From contig JBAIZL010000002.1 in NCBI GenBank assembly GCA_036971475.1, positions 132,842,240 through 132,906,239 on the forward strand: a DNA stretch of 64,000 bases, written 5' to 3'. The first letter of the stretch is position 1. Each line of letters opens with the position of its first letter. Below are positions 45,043 to 55,191 of this stretch, one piece after another. The position numbers and the translations under genes are program-made. Source of the DNA: Prosapia bicincta (Eukaryota; Arthropoda; Insecta; Hemiptera; Cercopidae). The notes beneath the pieces were generated by a model that made no database searches, was not told the DNA's origin, and saw only the letters and a program-made list of their open reading frames with translations.

Positions 45043-48000
45043 ATGTCTGCAATTAGCAAGTCAGTGATACAATGGAACATCAACGGTGTTAGGAGTCACT
45101 TAGAAGATCTTAAAGTACTCGTGCGAGATGTGTATCCAATGTTTTCTATGTCTACAGGAGACATATCTCCACGAATCGCATAGTTTTCATGTTAGGGAGT
45201 ATTCAGTTTTTAGATCAGACTTCGTTACAGAAGACCGAGCTAGAGGTGGCGTAGCCATCCTAACCCGTGACTGCATCGACGCTGTTTCTCTAAACTTAAT
45301 AACTCCTTTACAAGCAGTAGCCGTTCAAACAGCTGTCCCATATAAAATCACTGTGTGTTGTATCTACTTGCCACCTGAAGAAAACCTGCATCACAGTGAC
45401 TTGGTGAATTTGATAACACAGTTACCGACTCCGTTCTTATTGGTAGGGGATTTCAATGCCCACCATTTATCTTGGGGATCTCCAACCTGTAACCCTCGAG
45501 GACAACTAGTGGAGAGTGTAAGAACGGAACTGGACCTATGCCTGCTAAATGACGGTTCGCCTACTCATTTAGCGGCATCTACTGGTGGATGGACAGCTGT
45601 TGACATATCGATCTGCAGTCCTCAATTAGCTACTAGATGCACATGGTCGGTACTCCATGATTTGTATGGAAGCGACCATGTGCCCATTAAGATCAATTTA
45701 TGTGACTCCCAACCTTGTTATGCTCGAAATTCCCATTGGATTTTGCGAAAAGCCAACTGGGCCGCATTTACGAAATATTTTGTATCACTTGACACAGATT
45801 ACCTGACACCCATTGATGCAATTGTTGAAAATTTCACTAAGACCATTTTAAATGCCGCTGTAGAGACCATTCCGAAAACCTCTGCAAACCCACGCCGACC
45901 GCCTGTGCCGTGGTGGAACGACGAATGCACAGAAATCCTCCGTTTACGACGAAGAGCTTTAAGGAGATATAAGCGTAACCCAACAAGTGACAACCTTCAG
46001 GAATATAAAATACTCCGTGCGAAAGCTTGGAGGATATTTAGGCTGAGTAGAAAGAACTCTTGGGAACAGTACATTAGCACAATTAGACGAACAACTTCAT
46101 CCTCCACAGTGTGGAGGAAACTAAGATCAGTTTGTGGTACTTCCATTCCGTTGCCAGCTATTGCGCTGAATCAACCGAATGGAAGTTTGACCACGGACAG
46201 TGATAATATTGCTAATGTGCTGGGAAAATCATTTTCTAACTCTTCTGCTACTACAGCCTATAACATAGTATTCCAGAGACATAAATTGAAGGAAGAAGCA
46301 ATACCGTTTACTGTTGGGTTGTCTGGCGACTCACCTTTAAACACTCCTTTCTCCTTAGGGGAATTGGAGTCAGCTCTCGCGTCAACGAGGGATTCTGCAC
46401 CAGGTCCTGATTCCATTGTATACTCCATGCTGAAACATCTACCATCATCGGCGAAACTTTTCCTCCTTCGAATATACAATCGGCTATTCGAGGAGCAGTC
46501 TTTCCCCGATGCATGGTTAGAAGCGACAGTAATTCCTATCTTAAAACCAGGTAAAGACAAAACCAATCCCAGTAGTTACAGGCCTATATCTCTAACAAGC
46601 GTCTTGTGCAAACTACTGGAGAAGATGGTCAACCGCCGTCTTGTCTGGTACCTAGAAACCAACAATTTCATTTGCAACGAGCAGTGTGGTTTCAGACAAG
46701 GGCGATCATCGGTTGACCAATTGGTCTTGTTAGAATCCGCTATTCAAGATGCCTTTCTCTTGCGTCAAACACTCGTTGCTGTTTTCTTCGACCTTGAGAA
46801 GGCATACGATATGGCATGGAAAAGAGGAATTCTGAACACTTTAAAATCATGGGGTATACAAGGGAATATCCTAGCATTCATCGCTAACTTTCTTTCAAAC
46901 AGATCTTTCCGCGTTCGACTTGAAGGCACGTATTCAAACAGCTATACACAGGAGAATGGTGTACCGCAGGGCAGCGTGTTGAGCGTCACGCTATTTGCCG
47001 TTGCAATAAATAGTATCACCAGCAATATACGATCTCCGGTACACTGTTCCCTTTTTGTGGATGACTTTTGTATATATGTGCCTGCTCGGTGTATGGCAAC
47101 AGCGGAAAGGTCTTTGCAGTTAGCAATGTACAGATTAGAGGAATGGTCAAAAACTACAGGTTTCAAATTCTCTGCTTCGAAGACCCAATGTGTAGCATTT
47201 AGTCGTCGTAGGCAGCACCAGGTGCCGATTCTTTATCTTGATGGGATTCAGCTTCAAACCACGGATAGTGTTCGATTTTTGGGTCTTTTATTTGATAGAA
47301 GACTCTCATGGATCCCACATGTTCGTGATTTGAAGGTGAGATGCAGCAAGAAATTGGATATGTTAAGAGTCCTTAGTGGTACGAATTGGGGAGCAGACAG
47401 AACTAGTATGCTTCGGTTTTATCGCGCAGTCGTTAGATCGCGCATGGATTATGGTTGTCAAGTTTACTCATCTGCACGACCTACTGTTCTGAAAACTCTT
47501 GATACCATCCACCACTCTGGACTTAGACTGGCTACTGGTGCATTTAGAACTAGCCCAATCCCTAGTCTTCTTGTCGAAGCTGGGGAACCTGCCCTTTCTA
47601 GACGACGTCAGATGCTACAAATATCTTACGTTTCTGTTCTTCGAAGCAAACCCAACCACCCGGCATTTGAAATAGTCTTTCATAATACGCTAAATGAAGT
47701 TTACAATACACGTCAACGTTCGACCGTTCCATTTGGCATACGAACTTTAAGAATATTGGATGACCTTGAGTTACAACTTCCAACTATGTTTGAACGACAA
47801 ATGTGCTATCTACCTCCATGGATAATAAAAACGCCGCACTTCGATTTTTCATTGTCCAGTTATATAAAACACGATACTCCTGTTGTGGTCTACCACCAGG
47901 AATTTTTATCCATTTATAAATCTCACCAACACAGTGAAATTATTTTCACTGATGGATCTAAACTGGACAAAGGCGTTGGGTGTGCGTTTTATGCATCTGG

Positions 48001-48739
48001 ATGTACCTACACGTACGGATTGCCCTCAGCTTGCAGTGTTTTCACGGTAGAACTATTTGCTGTTTTTAAAGCTTTGACCGTCATTCAATCTCGATCTTCG
48101 CATTATATTTTGTGTTCGGATTCCAAAAGTACTCTTCAGGCTCTTCAGGATGTTTCCTCTGTTAACCCTTTAGTTGGGGACATTTTGTGTGCTGTACACA
48201 GGCTTCAATTGAGGGGTGTGGGGGTGACTTTCTGTTGGGTACCTGGACATTGCGGAATACTTGGAAACACAAAAGCGGATGAAGCGGCGAAGAAAGCTAC
48301 AAGTTTGGTGCCTATTACTCAACTAGTTATGGCATCTGACTATGTGTGTTTCGGGAAACATTTATTGCTCGCTGCTTGGAATGACGAGTGGCATACTGTG
48401 ATTGAGAATAAGCTGAGGGAAATTAAAGATACCGTCCGTCCATGGAGGTCTTCAATTCGTTCAAAACGTAGGGAGGAAGTGGTGGTTACACGCCTTCGCG
48501 TTGGCCACTCTTTTGCAACTCATGGATATTTGATGCGTCGTGAAGATCCACCAATATGCCAATACTGCGGGGGTATCTTCACAATAAAACATATTTTGGT
48601 AGATTGTGTTAGTGTAGGTAATGTTCGTGCCCTTTTTAATTTAAAAGGGAGTTTAAAGGTGGTGCTAAGGGACGATGCCTCGGCCATTGACCGAGTCATC
48701 GCTTTCTTGCACCACTTGAAAATATTCTTTAAAATTTAA
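45043..48739 (+). CDS. Non-LTR element ORF2 (APE endonuclease, RT, RNase H), one early frameshift
   Basis: The natural start is ATG 45043, reading MSAISKSVIQWNINGVRSHL, the usual APE opening. At a T run (45141-45144) one extra base shifts the frame, after which 45128-48739 stays open for over 1190 codons. Motifs in order: LCLQETYLH, LLVGDFNAHHLSWGS, GSDHVPI (endonuclease); SYRPISLTSVLCKLLEKMV, VFFDLEKAYDMAW, NGVPQGSVLSVTLF and the catalytic LFVDDF near 47057 (RT, where many relatives have FADD); IFTDGSKLDKGVGCAF, VELFAVFKAL, CSDSKSTLQAL, WVPGHCGILGN (RNase H); and a C-terminal CQYCGGIFTIKHILVDC. It nicks target DNA, reverse transcribes and probably removes RNA. The single indel could be real or an assembly error in a homopolymer. 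Confidence 0.93.
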
Positions 48740-49080
48740 TACATAAATATATATAATTTTTTATACATATAATTCTCTGTTTCTTTTATTTATTTTAATT
48801 TAACTTATTTTGTGTCCTTGTTATTGTTATTAAGATTTATTTATTGGTAAATTGTTACCTATTATTGTTTTACATATTATTTATTTACTGTTATATTGTT
48901 CTTTGTTGTTATTTTGTTATTTAGTTTTTAAGAATGTTTTCATTGTTATATTGTTGTTTTTTGTTTTTTATTGTTGGTGTTTTATTTTGTTTTGTAATTT
49001 TTGTTGTATTTATTTATTTGTTTATTTATTAATTTATTTGATTTTATTTAAAACATTGCGTTCTGTGTTAGATTTTGTTT

Positions 49081-49123
49081 GGCGATGATAACCACAATTG
49101 GTTTTTCGCCAGGAAAAAAAAAA
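49081..49123 (+). promoter_or_regulatory. 3'-terminal stem-loop and A tail of the non-LTR element
   Basis: GGCGA (49081-49085) pairs with TCGCC (49106-49110) and inner AACCA (49090-49094) with TGGTT (49099-49103), giving a two-part hairpin just before AGG and a 10-base A run. Many non-LTR RTs recognise a 3' RNA hairpin to start target-primed synthesis; this is a candidate for that signal. Confidence 0.65.
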
Positions 49124-49180
49124 TACTTTTAATGGTTTGTTTTTATTCAGGTTTTTAAGCAGGAAGCTAATATAACTTAC

Positions 49181-49614
49181 CTCGTTTCAGGATGTGTTCT
49201 TGATGTGGGCTGTGGTACTTGATCACGTGAAAACTGAACCATACGGCCTTGCTCGTCTCTCTGTGAATAATTTTGTAATGGTTGATGTCTTGCTGTTCTA
49301 TGGTGTTCTAGCTCTCTTTGTTGCTGTTGTTGTTGTTGTGAAGATTGTTGCTGCAGCTGTTGGTGGCTCTGTTGCTGTTGAATTTGTAACTGTTGAATAT
49401 GGCTTTCTCTAATTTGTTGAGTTTCCCTAATTTGATGCTGTTTTTGTTGAATATGATGATCCCTTTCCCGCTGCTGTTGGTGGTGAAGCTGTTGTTGATG
49501 TAACTGTTGTTCACGCAACTGATGTTGGTGAATTTGATGATCTCGTAACTGTTGCTGTTGTTGCTGCTGAGCATGGTGCTCACGTTGTAGACCTCTATCT
49601 CTTTCATGTTCTCG
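49181..49614 (-). CDS. Smr: Smrter/NCoR-like corepressor exon, Gln/His-rich
   Basis: The exon runs from 49614 (after TTTATTTCTTGCAG) to 49181, before the strong donor GTAAGTTATA, and leaves a codon split after two bases. It encodes about 144 residues dominated by Gln and His with regular Arg/Glu, as in REHERDRGLQREHHAQQQQ and IRETQQIRESHIQQLQIQ. A less repetitive end (SQRDEQGRMVQFSRDQVPQP) follows. Such Q/H-rich stretches are common in insect corepressors and likely form flexible or coiled-coil-prone linkers. The repeat is made of mixed CAA/CAG/CAT codons rather than a pure CAG run. The non-LTR insertion's flanking repeat ends 44 bp downstream of the donor side. Confidence 0.82.
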
Positions 49615-52600
49615 CTGCAAGAAATAAAAAACTTTTTAATTTATCCCAAAAATTTTTTAAAACAATTAAACATAATGAAACATTATATCACATAGGGCTT
49701 GTGCTCCCATATCTATAGATCAGATATGCCTTTATATATAAAGAAGTTGGACATGCCTGCTCTGTAATTCTTCTAAGTAAAACCATCTAAAGTTGTTTTA
49801 CCACAATTATTGGTTTACATCAATATTAGTATAGTTTATGATATAAGACATAAAGGATTTATGTTATTAAATGTGAAATTTTTTATTATGAATATTTATG
49901 TGAAATTTAAACTTTAGTAAGATAATAATAAACAAAATTTTAATTGATAAAATCATGACAATAGATATTTATACCATAGGTAATTATTCTATAACTGGGT
50001 GAATACTCTCCCTAAGTAATCGCTCAGTTAAGCAATAATTACTTATAGTTCAATCATTGAATTCAAGTGATTACAACAAGCAACTTTAATAGATAATTCT
50101 TGTGAATGTGTTTAAGGCTATGAACACATCTTGCTACCATTGTAAAATAAATACAGTATTATAGAACGTATAGTAAAATCTATTTGTATATGAATTAAAT
50201 TAGGATTTTTAAAAATTGTTACTAAAAAATGATTAAATAATTATGAAGTTATTTTTAACAATATATTTTAAGATCAGATACACTCCATTATACAATGACA
50301 AAGAATATACATTAAGATTAATTAACTTCAAAGATTTATTCATGTTAATTATATTTAAGCCGTTTGTTTAATTTAAAATAGAATATTTGTTACTTTGACA
50401 TTTCTTTAGTTATTATTGTTATTTTTTTTTAATAAACTAAAAGATAACTTATATCCTGTTGTAGTCATATTATACTCCTTAGTTTTTAAGCAAAAATATC
50501 TACATTTTATTTTAAGTTTAGTATAAATGTTTTTAATTGTAATCGTAACTCTTAAAAATATCTGGAGACTTTTTCAAAAAGAAAGAGAAGGCCTAGAGCT
50601 CATAAAGTTGTGAGTGTATGAAGTGAGATTTTCATTGATTCATATGTGTACCCGAGGACTTTCTTCTTCTTTTGGTAATAATTTTGTTCAATATCATTGA
50701 TATACAGAATATCCAATAATTAGCCTGATTTTAAAATAGTAAATTAAAAATTCGGATATGGTAGGGCTAATGGACATTTCATTTTAGCCTTGGGTGGAAA
50801 TCAGTTATTTTCTATAAAAAGGAGTTGTCACTGCAAAAAGATGATGTTTATCATTTTTCACATAGGTAATTTCAACACTAAATTAAACTTATATTTTAAT
50901 TTTCTTAGGATTAGATTTTAAACTTTCAACTCTAACAACTGTTTTTTGTACTTGATTTTCTAGTATGCTATGAAGGAATTAGAATGAATTGGAATCTACA
51001 CTAAAAAATTTTAAACAATTTTTAAAAATATTTATGGTAAAATAGACTATTTCTGTGTTAAAATAGTTGTACGCCTGCATATATGTAAGATTAGAGCAAG
51101 GTTCTTTACTAATTTTTTAAAAAGTAAACCATGTAATCCTGATTCAAAGTCTAAATTAAAATATAATTTGATTTTTTTTAACACTTCCTTTAAATACTTA
51201 AAACCAAATATTCTTTTTAAATTTGAAAGATTTTAAAAAAATGTTGAGAGTCATTTATGAGAGTCTAACATTTTTTGTTTTTTTTTTGCCGTCTTAGATT
51301 TTATTCATGTTGGATTCAGCAGTATGTCACACAAGTTCATTCTCGTAACATTACGTTTTCTATCAATGCTTGTAAACAAAGAAGGTTTGTACAAAATATT
51401 CCCAAGATTTTATTCGTGGAGTCATAATTTGTCGTGTTAATAAAACTCAAGTATGGTAAAACCTTTCGAATAAGTTGTTACTTCTAATTTGTAACTTGTT
51501 TATTTTTAATATTTTTTATTTGTTAACACGTTGACTGTCACCAGCGACCGACACTGTATTTTTGCATAGGGTTGAGGCCAACAATGTAGACCTAACTTGA
51601 GATCATCACACAAGGCTGTCGGGCACATTCAAGATGTATTAAACCATACGATGTATCCGACATGGCCTCTGTGTATGTTTCTGCAACTTGATGTTCAGAA
51701 AATTTTCCATTATTTTTTTTACAAGACTATGATTATTGGGAAACTAGAGGTCAGAATTACAAGGTAATAGTTTTTATTTATACTTTTTTGTAGAACTACA
51801 TTATGTTTTACATAGTGTTACGATTGATTTGATCTTTAAAAAAAATTGAACTAAAAAAACTGAACAATTAGAAAATAAAAACTTTACGAAAACATTTTGT
51901 TGTTGTTCATGACTAGCTGAAGGTTATCATTTATTACACTTTGAAATTAGGCTACATGCGACCAGATATATTATTATTATAAGTGGTTAAATTGTTAATT
52001 TACACTTAAAGAAAACGTTTTCATCTTACGACTTCAATTCCAAAGTTTAATAAGTAAAAACTTTAAATTAAAACGTCATCCTCCAATTCATAAGATCATA
52101 TCAAATTCGTAAAAACAAACTTTAGAGTCTGATTGGCTACTGTTGTCCCTCATCAAGTCTTTCATTCCAACTCATGTCAACCAGTCTCAAAAATCAAATC
52201 CCTTCACCGCTGTGAGATAAAAATCCCCGTCCCCCGGGTGACTTCTATTCTACATGCTTAGTATGAAAGTATTATACATGGAAGTATTAAGTTCATACTA
52301 AACCTAATTTATTTTATTTTCAACATATTTTTTAAGGATAATATCTGTTAATAGCAGGTGCATAACGCTTTAGTAAAATATTTGTCGCCAATTTCATTTG
52401 CATTTACGTTTACTAAACTTGTAGAAATTAAGGTTTAACCGATTGATACAAAATGTTTACATGATCTTAAATTGCAAAATTAAACCGGTCAGAGCCCTTT
52501 GATTTTCCAATCCATCTCTGATAAAAACAGCTGCCATACACTATGACTTGAATTAATTTGAATGTCATGTGCTAAAATCTCTCATGACGAAAACTAAATT

Positions 52601-52746
52601 TTCTCCGTGCCAAAAAATGTCAGGAATGCTAAGTTTTCACTTAAAAAAATCTTTTTCTACTGGAGTCATACCATTGCCTAGTCCTAAACAAACATAATTA
52701 TTAGATAATGAATAAAATTTACGTCTAGAAAATCTAAATATCTTAC
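49615..52746 (-). other. Smr intron
   Basis: A 3.1-kb phase-0 intron with donor GTAAGATATT at 52746 and acceptor TTGCAG ending at 49615. It is AT-rich; no additional exon or recognisable transposon was found in it, apart from a possible DNA-element end at 51531 (AACACGTTGACTGTCACC). Confidence 0.75.
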
Positions 52747-52918
52747 GTGATGATGAATCTGCAGCTGATGATGGTCCCTCAGTTGCTGAATATCCCTTGG
52801 TTGTGGATGCTGTGGTTGCTGATGATGGATTTGTTGTTGATGGTGGTTATCTCTAGCCTGTTGGTGATGAATCTGATGATTTTCCCTTTGATATCGTTCT
52901 TGATCCCGAGTATTAAAC
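52747..52918 (-). CDS. Smr: Smrter/NCoR-like corepressor exon, His/Gln-rich
   Basis: A 172-bp exon from 52918 (after CAAACATAG) to 52747 (before GTAAGATA). Its first base completes an Arg codon from the previous exon. It encodes FNTRDQERYQRENHQIHH then Q/H-rich sequence ending DHHQLQIHHH, phase 0, which runs into REHERD of the next exon. There is no stop in this frame. The composition continues directly into the following exon, so the two together form one ~200-residue Gln/His/Arg region. Confidence 0.8.
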
Positions 52919-53020
52919 CTATGTTTGATAAGACATCATGGATTTAATTTACCTTCGGCCTTGTAAAACAATATAAATATTTTTTCATTGTCAACAGAAT
53001 CAGAGGAATTAATTTACAAC

Positions 53021-53222
53021 TCATGAAATCTAGCTAGTAAATGCAATCTCATGAAATCTAGCTAGTAAATGGCATCTCATGAAATCTAGCTAGTAAATGC
53101 CATCTCATGAAATCTAGCTAATAAATGCCATCTCTTGAAATCTAGCTAGTAAATGCCATCTCATGAAAGCTAGCTAATAAATGCAATCTCATGAAATCTA
53201 GCTAGTAAATGCCATCTCGTTA
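53021..53222. repeat. 28-30-bp tandem repeat, about 7 copies
   Basis: The unit ATCTCATGAAATCTAGCTAG followed by TAAATGCC repeats about seven times with small variants (AAGC for AATC, AATAAATG for AGTAAATG, TCTTG for TCATG). It lies within an Smr intron. Confidence 0.9.
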
Positions 53223-53689
53223 AATTAAATCTCAAACTAGCAATATAGAAAAAATATTGTGTCAATTCCTACTTGGGTCAACAAAAATTTTTTTCATGAT
53301 GAGGTGTACACTCACAAAATTTTGTTAAATAAAAACACGGTTGATGCGTGATTATACATGTAGACCTGAATGAGGACGACAATTTAGTTGTTGAAAAGTT
53401 CCCAAATTCTTAAAAAAACAGGTTTCTTTGACTCCCACATCAACTGTGTTATTATTTAATAAAAGACAATTTTCAATTTAGTTATTATTTATTAAATGAT
53501 TACAATTAATTTAAATAAAGTAACATAGCCTATGTGTTAAAACAGATGTTCCACTACATAACATATAACATAAAATCAGCTGTTTTATGAAATCATGTTA
53601 TTACTTATTTCAAACCAAATGGGACAAAACAACTATACTGCATACCATGCCCATTTTGTGGAAAGCTTTCTCCCATATAAAATAAAAAT

Positions 53690-53850
53690 TAATTAATTTT
53701 AAAAAAAAGTTAATTTAATTAATGAATTATTATTTGAAAGACAGTAATGTATTTAACATAAAATATCATCCACTACAGGTTTAAAAAGATGCGTTTGAAC
53801 TTGAGTGGATGAATAAAGCAATTTTATTCGATAAATTTATTCGCAAATTT
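53690..53850 (+). repeat. SINE-like repeat copy, 3' portion
   Basis: GAATTATTATTTGAAAGACAGTAATG ... CATCCACTACAGGTTTAAAA ... TTTGAACTTGAGTGGATGAA aligns by eye with 19460-19560. The tRNA-like head seen at 19376 is not evident here, so this copy is 5'-truncated or diverged. Confidence 0.5.
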
Positions 53851-53866
53851 GTATGATATATATATA

Positions 53867-54798
53867 GATTTTTTGGACTAGGAGACTGACAGACTTACCT
53901 TGGTAAGAGTCCACTCTGTAGTCTTGAAATAGAAACACATAAAAGCACTTAAACAATGATATATTTCAACCACACAGTGGTCTTTGTCAATCGAAGAGAA
54001 AACACAAAAAGAAATATGAGAGAATGAAATAAAATAAATATAAGTTGTAATCACAGATTGTGTAGAAATCGTCCAATACACCCCTCAGCAAATAGTTTCA
54101 ACAGCCAAACAACAAAAATGGTCTTCAAAATACAGGATCATAATTGTACATCGAAAAATGTCATATACCAGCTACAATGTAAATTTTGCTCAGCACAGTA
54201 CATAGGCCTGACCACGGATGGTCTGAACATCAGAATGAATGGCCACAGACATGATGTTAAAATTATGAATATGGATAGGCCAACAGCTCAACATGCTGCG
54301 AGTCACAACATCACAACTTTTGATGACTGCTATACCACAAAAATAATTAAATCACTCCCCCCTGATTGCAATACCTCAGAACTGAGAAGATGGGAACTAT
54401 CATACCAGTGGTATACCAAGTCCACAGAATCCCCTAACGTCAACATCAGATAAATCCATTCACTTTTTTTCCTAATAGTCTCATCAGACGTCTCCAATCT
54501 CTTTTCCCCCGACAGACTTATATAAACTATAATCACTTATATGCTCATGGAAACAATATATATATCTTTAATCTGTACATCTGTGACATCTGATTTCTAC
54601 TCTACACAATCTGTGATTACAACTTATATATATTTTATTTCATTCTCTCATATTTCTTTTTGTGTTTTCTCTCTGATTGACAAAGACCACTGTGTGGTTC
54701 AAATATATCATTGGTTAAGTGCTTTTATGTGTTTCTATTTCAAGACTACAGAGTGGACTCTTACCAAGGTAAGTCTGTCAGTCTCCTAGTCCAAAAAA

Positions 54799-54800
<2 letters not shown>
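53867..54800 (+). mobile_element. Penelope family-2 element with ~200-bp inverted ends
   Basis: Two ~200-bp arms (53867-54066 and 54601-54800) are inverted repeats, each ending in GGTAAGTCTGTCAGTCTCCT and then AGTCCAAAAAATC at the outer border. Between them is a 5'-truncated coding remnant with only the GIY-YIG nuclease. (TA)n follows at 54801-54835. Penelope elements are known for terminal 'pseudo-LTRs' in direct or inverted orientation, which this matches. Confidence 0.88.
54058..54453 (+). pseudogene. Penelope family-2 GIY-YIG endonuclease fragment
   Basis: An open frame of 131 codons. HNCTSKNVIYQLQCKFCSAQYIG carries the VIY...YIG form of GIY-YIG with the Cys pair seen in Penelope nucleases; LNIRMNGHRHDVK holds the conserved Arg and His, and HAASHN and ELRRWELSYQWYTKSTESPNVNIR complete the domain. 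The RT that should precede it is missing. Sequence identity to the family-1 nuclease is low, so the two families are separate. Confidence 0.8.
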
Positions 54801-54837
<37 letters not shown>

Positions 54838-54838
<1 letters not shown>

Positions 54839-54883
54839 CATTGTTATCCATTGTTTTTCCGTTCACTGAAACTATATATTAAC

Positions 54884-54919
<36 letters not shown>

Positions 54920-55069
54920 GCTAATAAATCACTAATTTTGAGTAATTTTTCCACCATTAAGTGCAATAATTTTACCTTGAGTGATGAGGCACCTTTCGGT
55001 CTTTGACCATTGTCGAATCACTCATAAAGTCAGTGCAACGGAAAAACAATGGATAATTTTAAATATCTA

Positions 55070-55075
<6 letters not shown>
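54838..55075. repeat. Scrambled Penelope family-1 tail pieces
   Basis: A minus-oriented terminal piece (TCCATTGTTTTTCCGTTCAC, 54847-54870) runs to AACTTCA and (TA)n. A second minus-oriented tail (54918-55022) is then followed by a plus-oriented terminal piece (ATAAAGTCAGTGCAACGGAA, 55023-55068) ending in (TA)n. It contains no coding sequence. Confidence 0.75.

Positions 55076-55151
<76 letters not shown>
55076..55151. repeat. (TA)n(GA)n compound microsatellite
   Basis: A (TA)n run to about 55116 passes directly into (GA)n to 55151. Confidence 0.9.
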
Positions 55152-55155
<4 letters not shown>

Positions 55156-55191
55156 AACTAATAGGAGGAATTGGAAAAAATAATTTAAAAC

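Larger units (their letters stand above)
43119..49123 (+). mobile_element. Nearly intact non-LTR retrotransposon with 13-bp TSD and poly-A tail
   Basis: The element is flanked by perfect 13-bp direct repeats TACTTTTAATGGT at 43106-43118 and 49124-49136. It starts with a GC-rich 5' UTR (43119-43605) containing hairpins, encodes ORF1 (43606-45039) and ORF2 (from 45043), and ends with a stem-loop and a short A run at 49114-49123. RNase H after the RT and three CCHC knuckles in ORF1 suggest the I superfamily (I/Nimb-like). The intact TSD, A-tail and a single visible frame lesion point to recent insertion. It sits antisense to Smr inside its largest intron. Confidence 0.95.
35850..49180 (-). other. 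Large Smr intron, 13.3 kb, filled with retroelements
   Basis: The donor is GTAAGTTATA at 49180 and the acceptor ends at 35850; the split Ser codon (AG|T) agrees across it. Most of its length is accounted for by a pogo-like element, a Penelope element with palindromic tails, a ribozyme-like foldback and a complete non-LTR element, all listed separately. About 35850-36570 and 42350-43100 are AT-rich with nothing recognised. Confidence 0.85.

Noticed and set aside
49308..49607. Ser/Asn-rich alternative frame over the Q/H-rich exon
   Set aside because: It is a shadow of the Gln/His codons; the splice phases support only the Q/H-rich frame.
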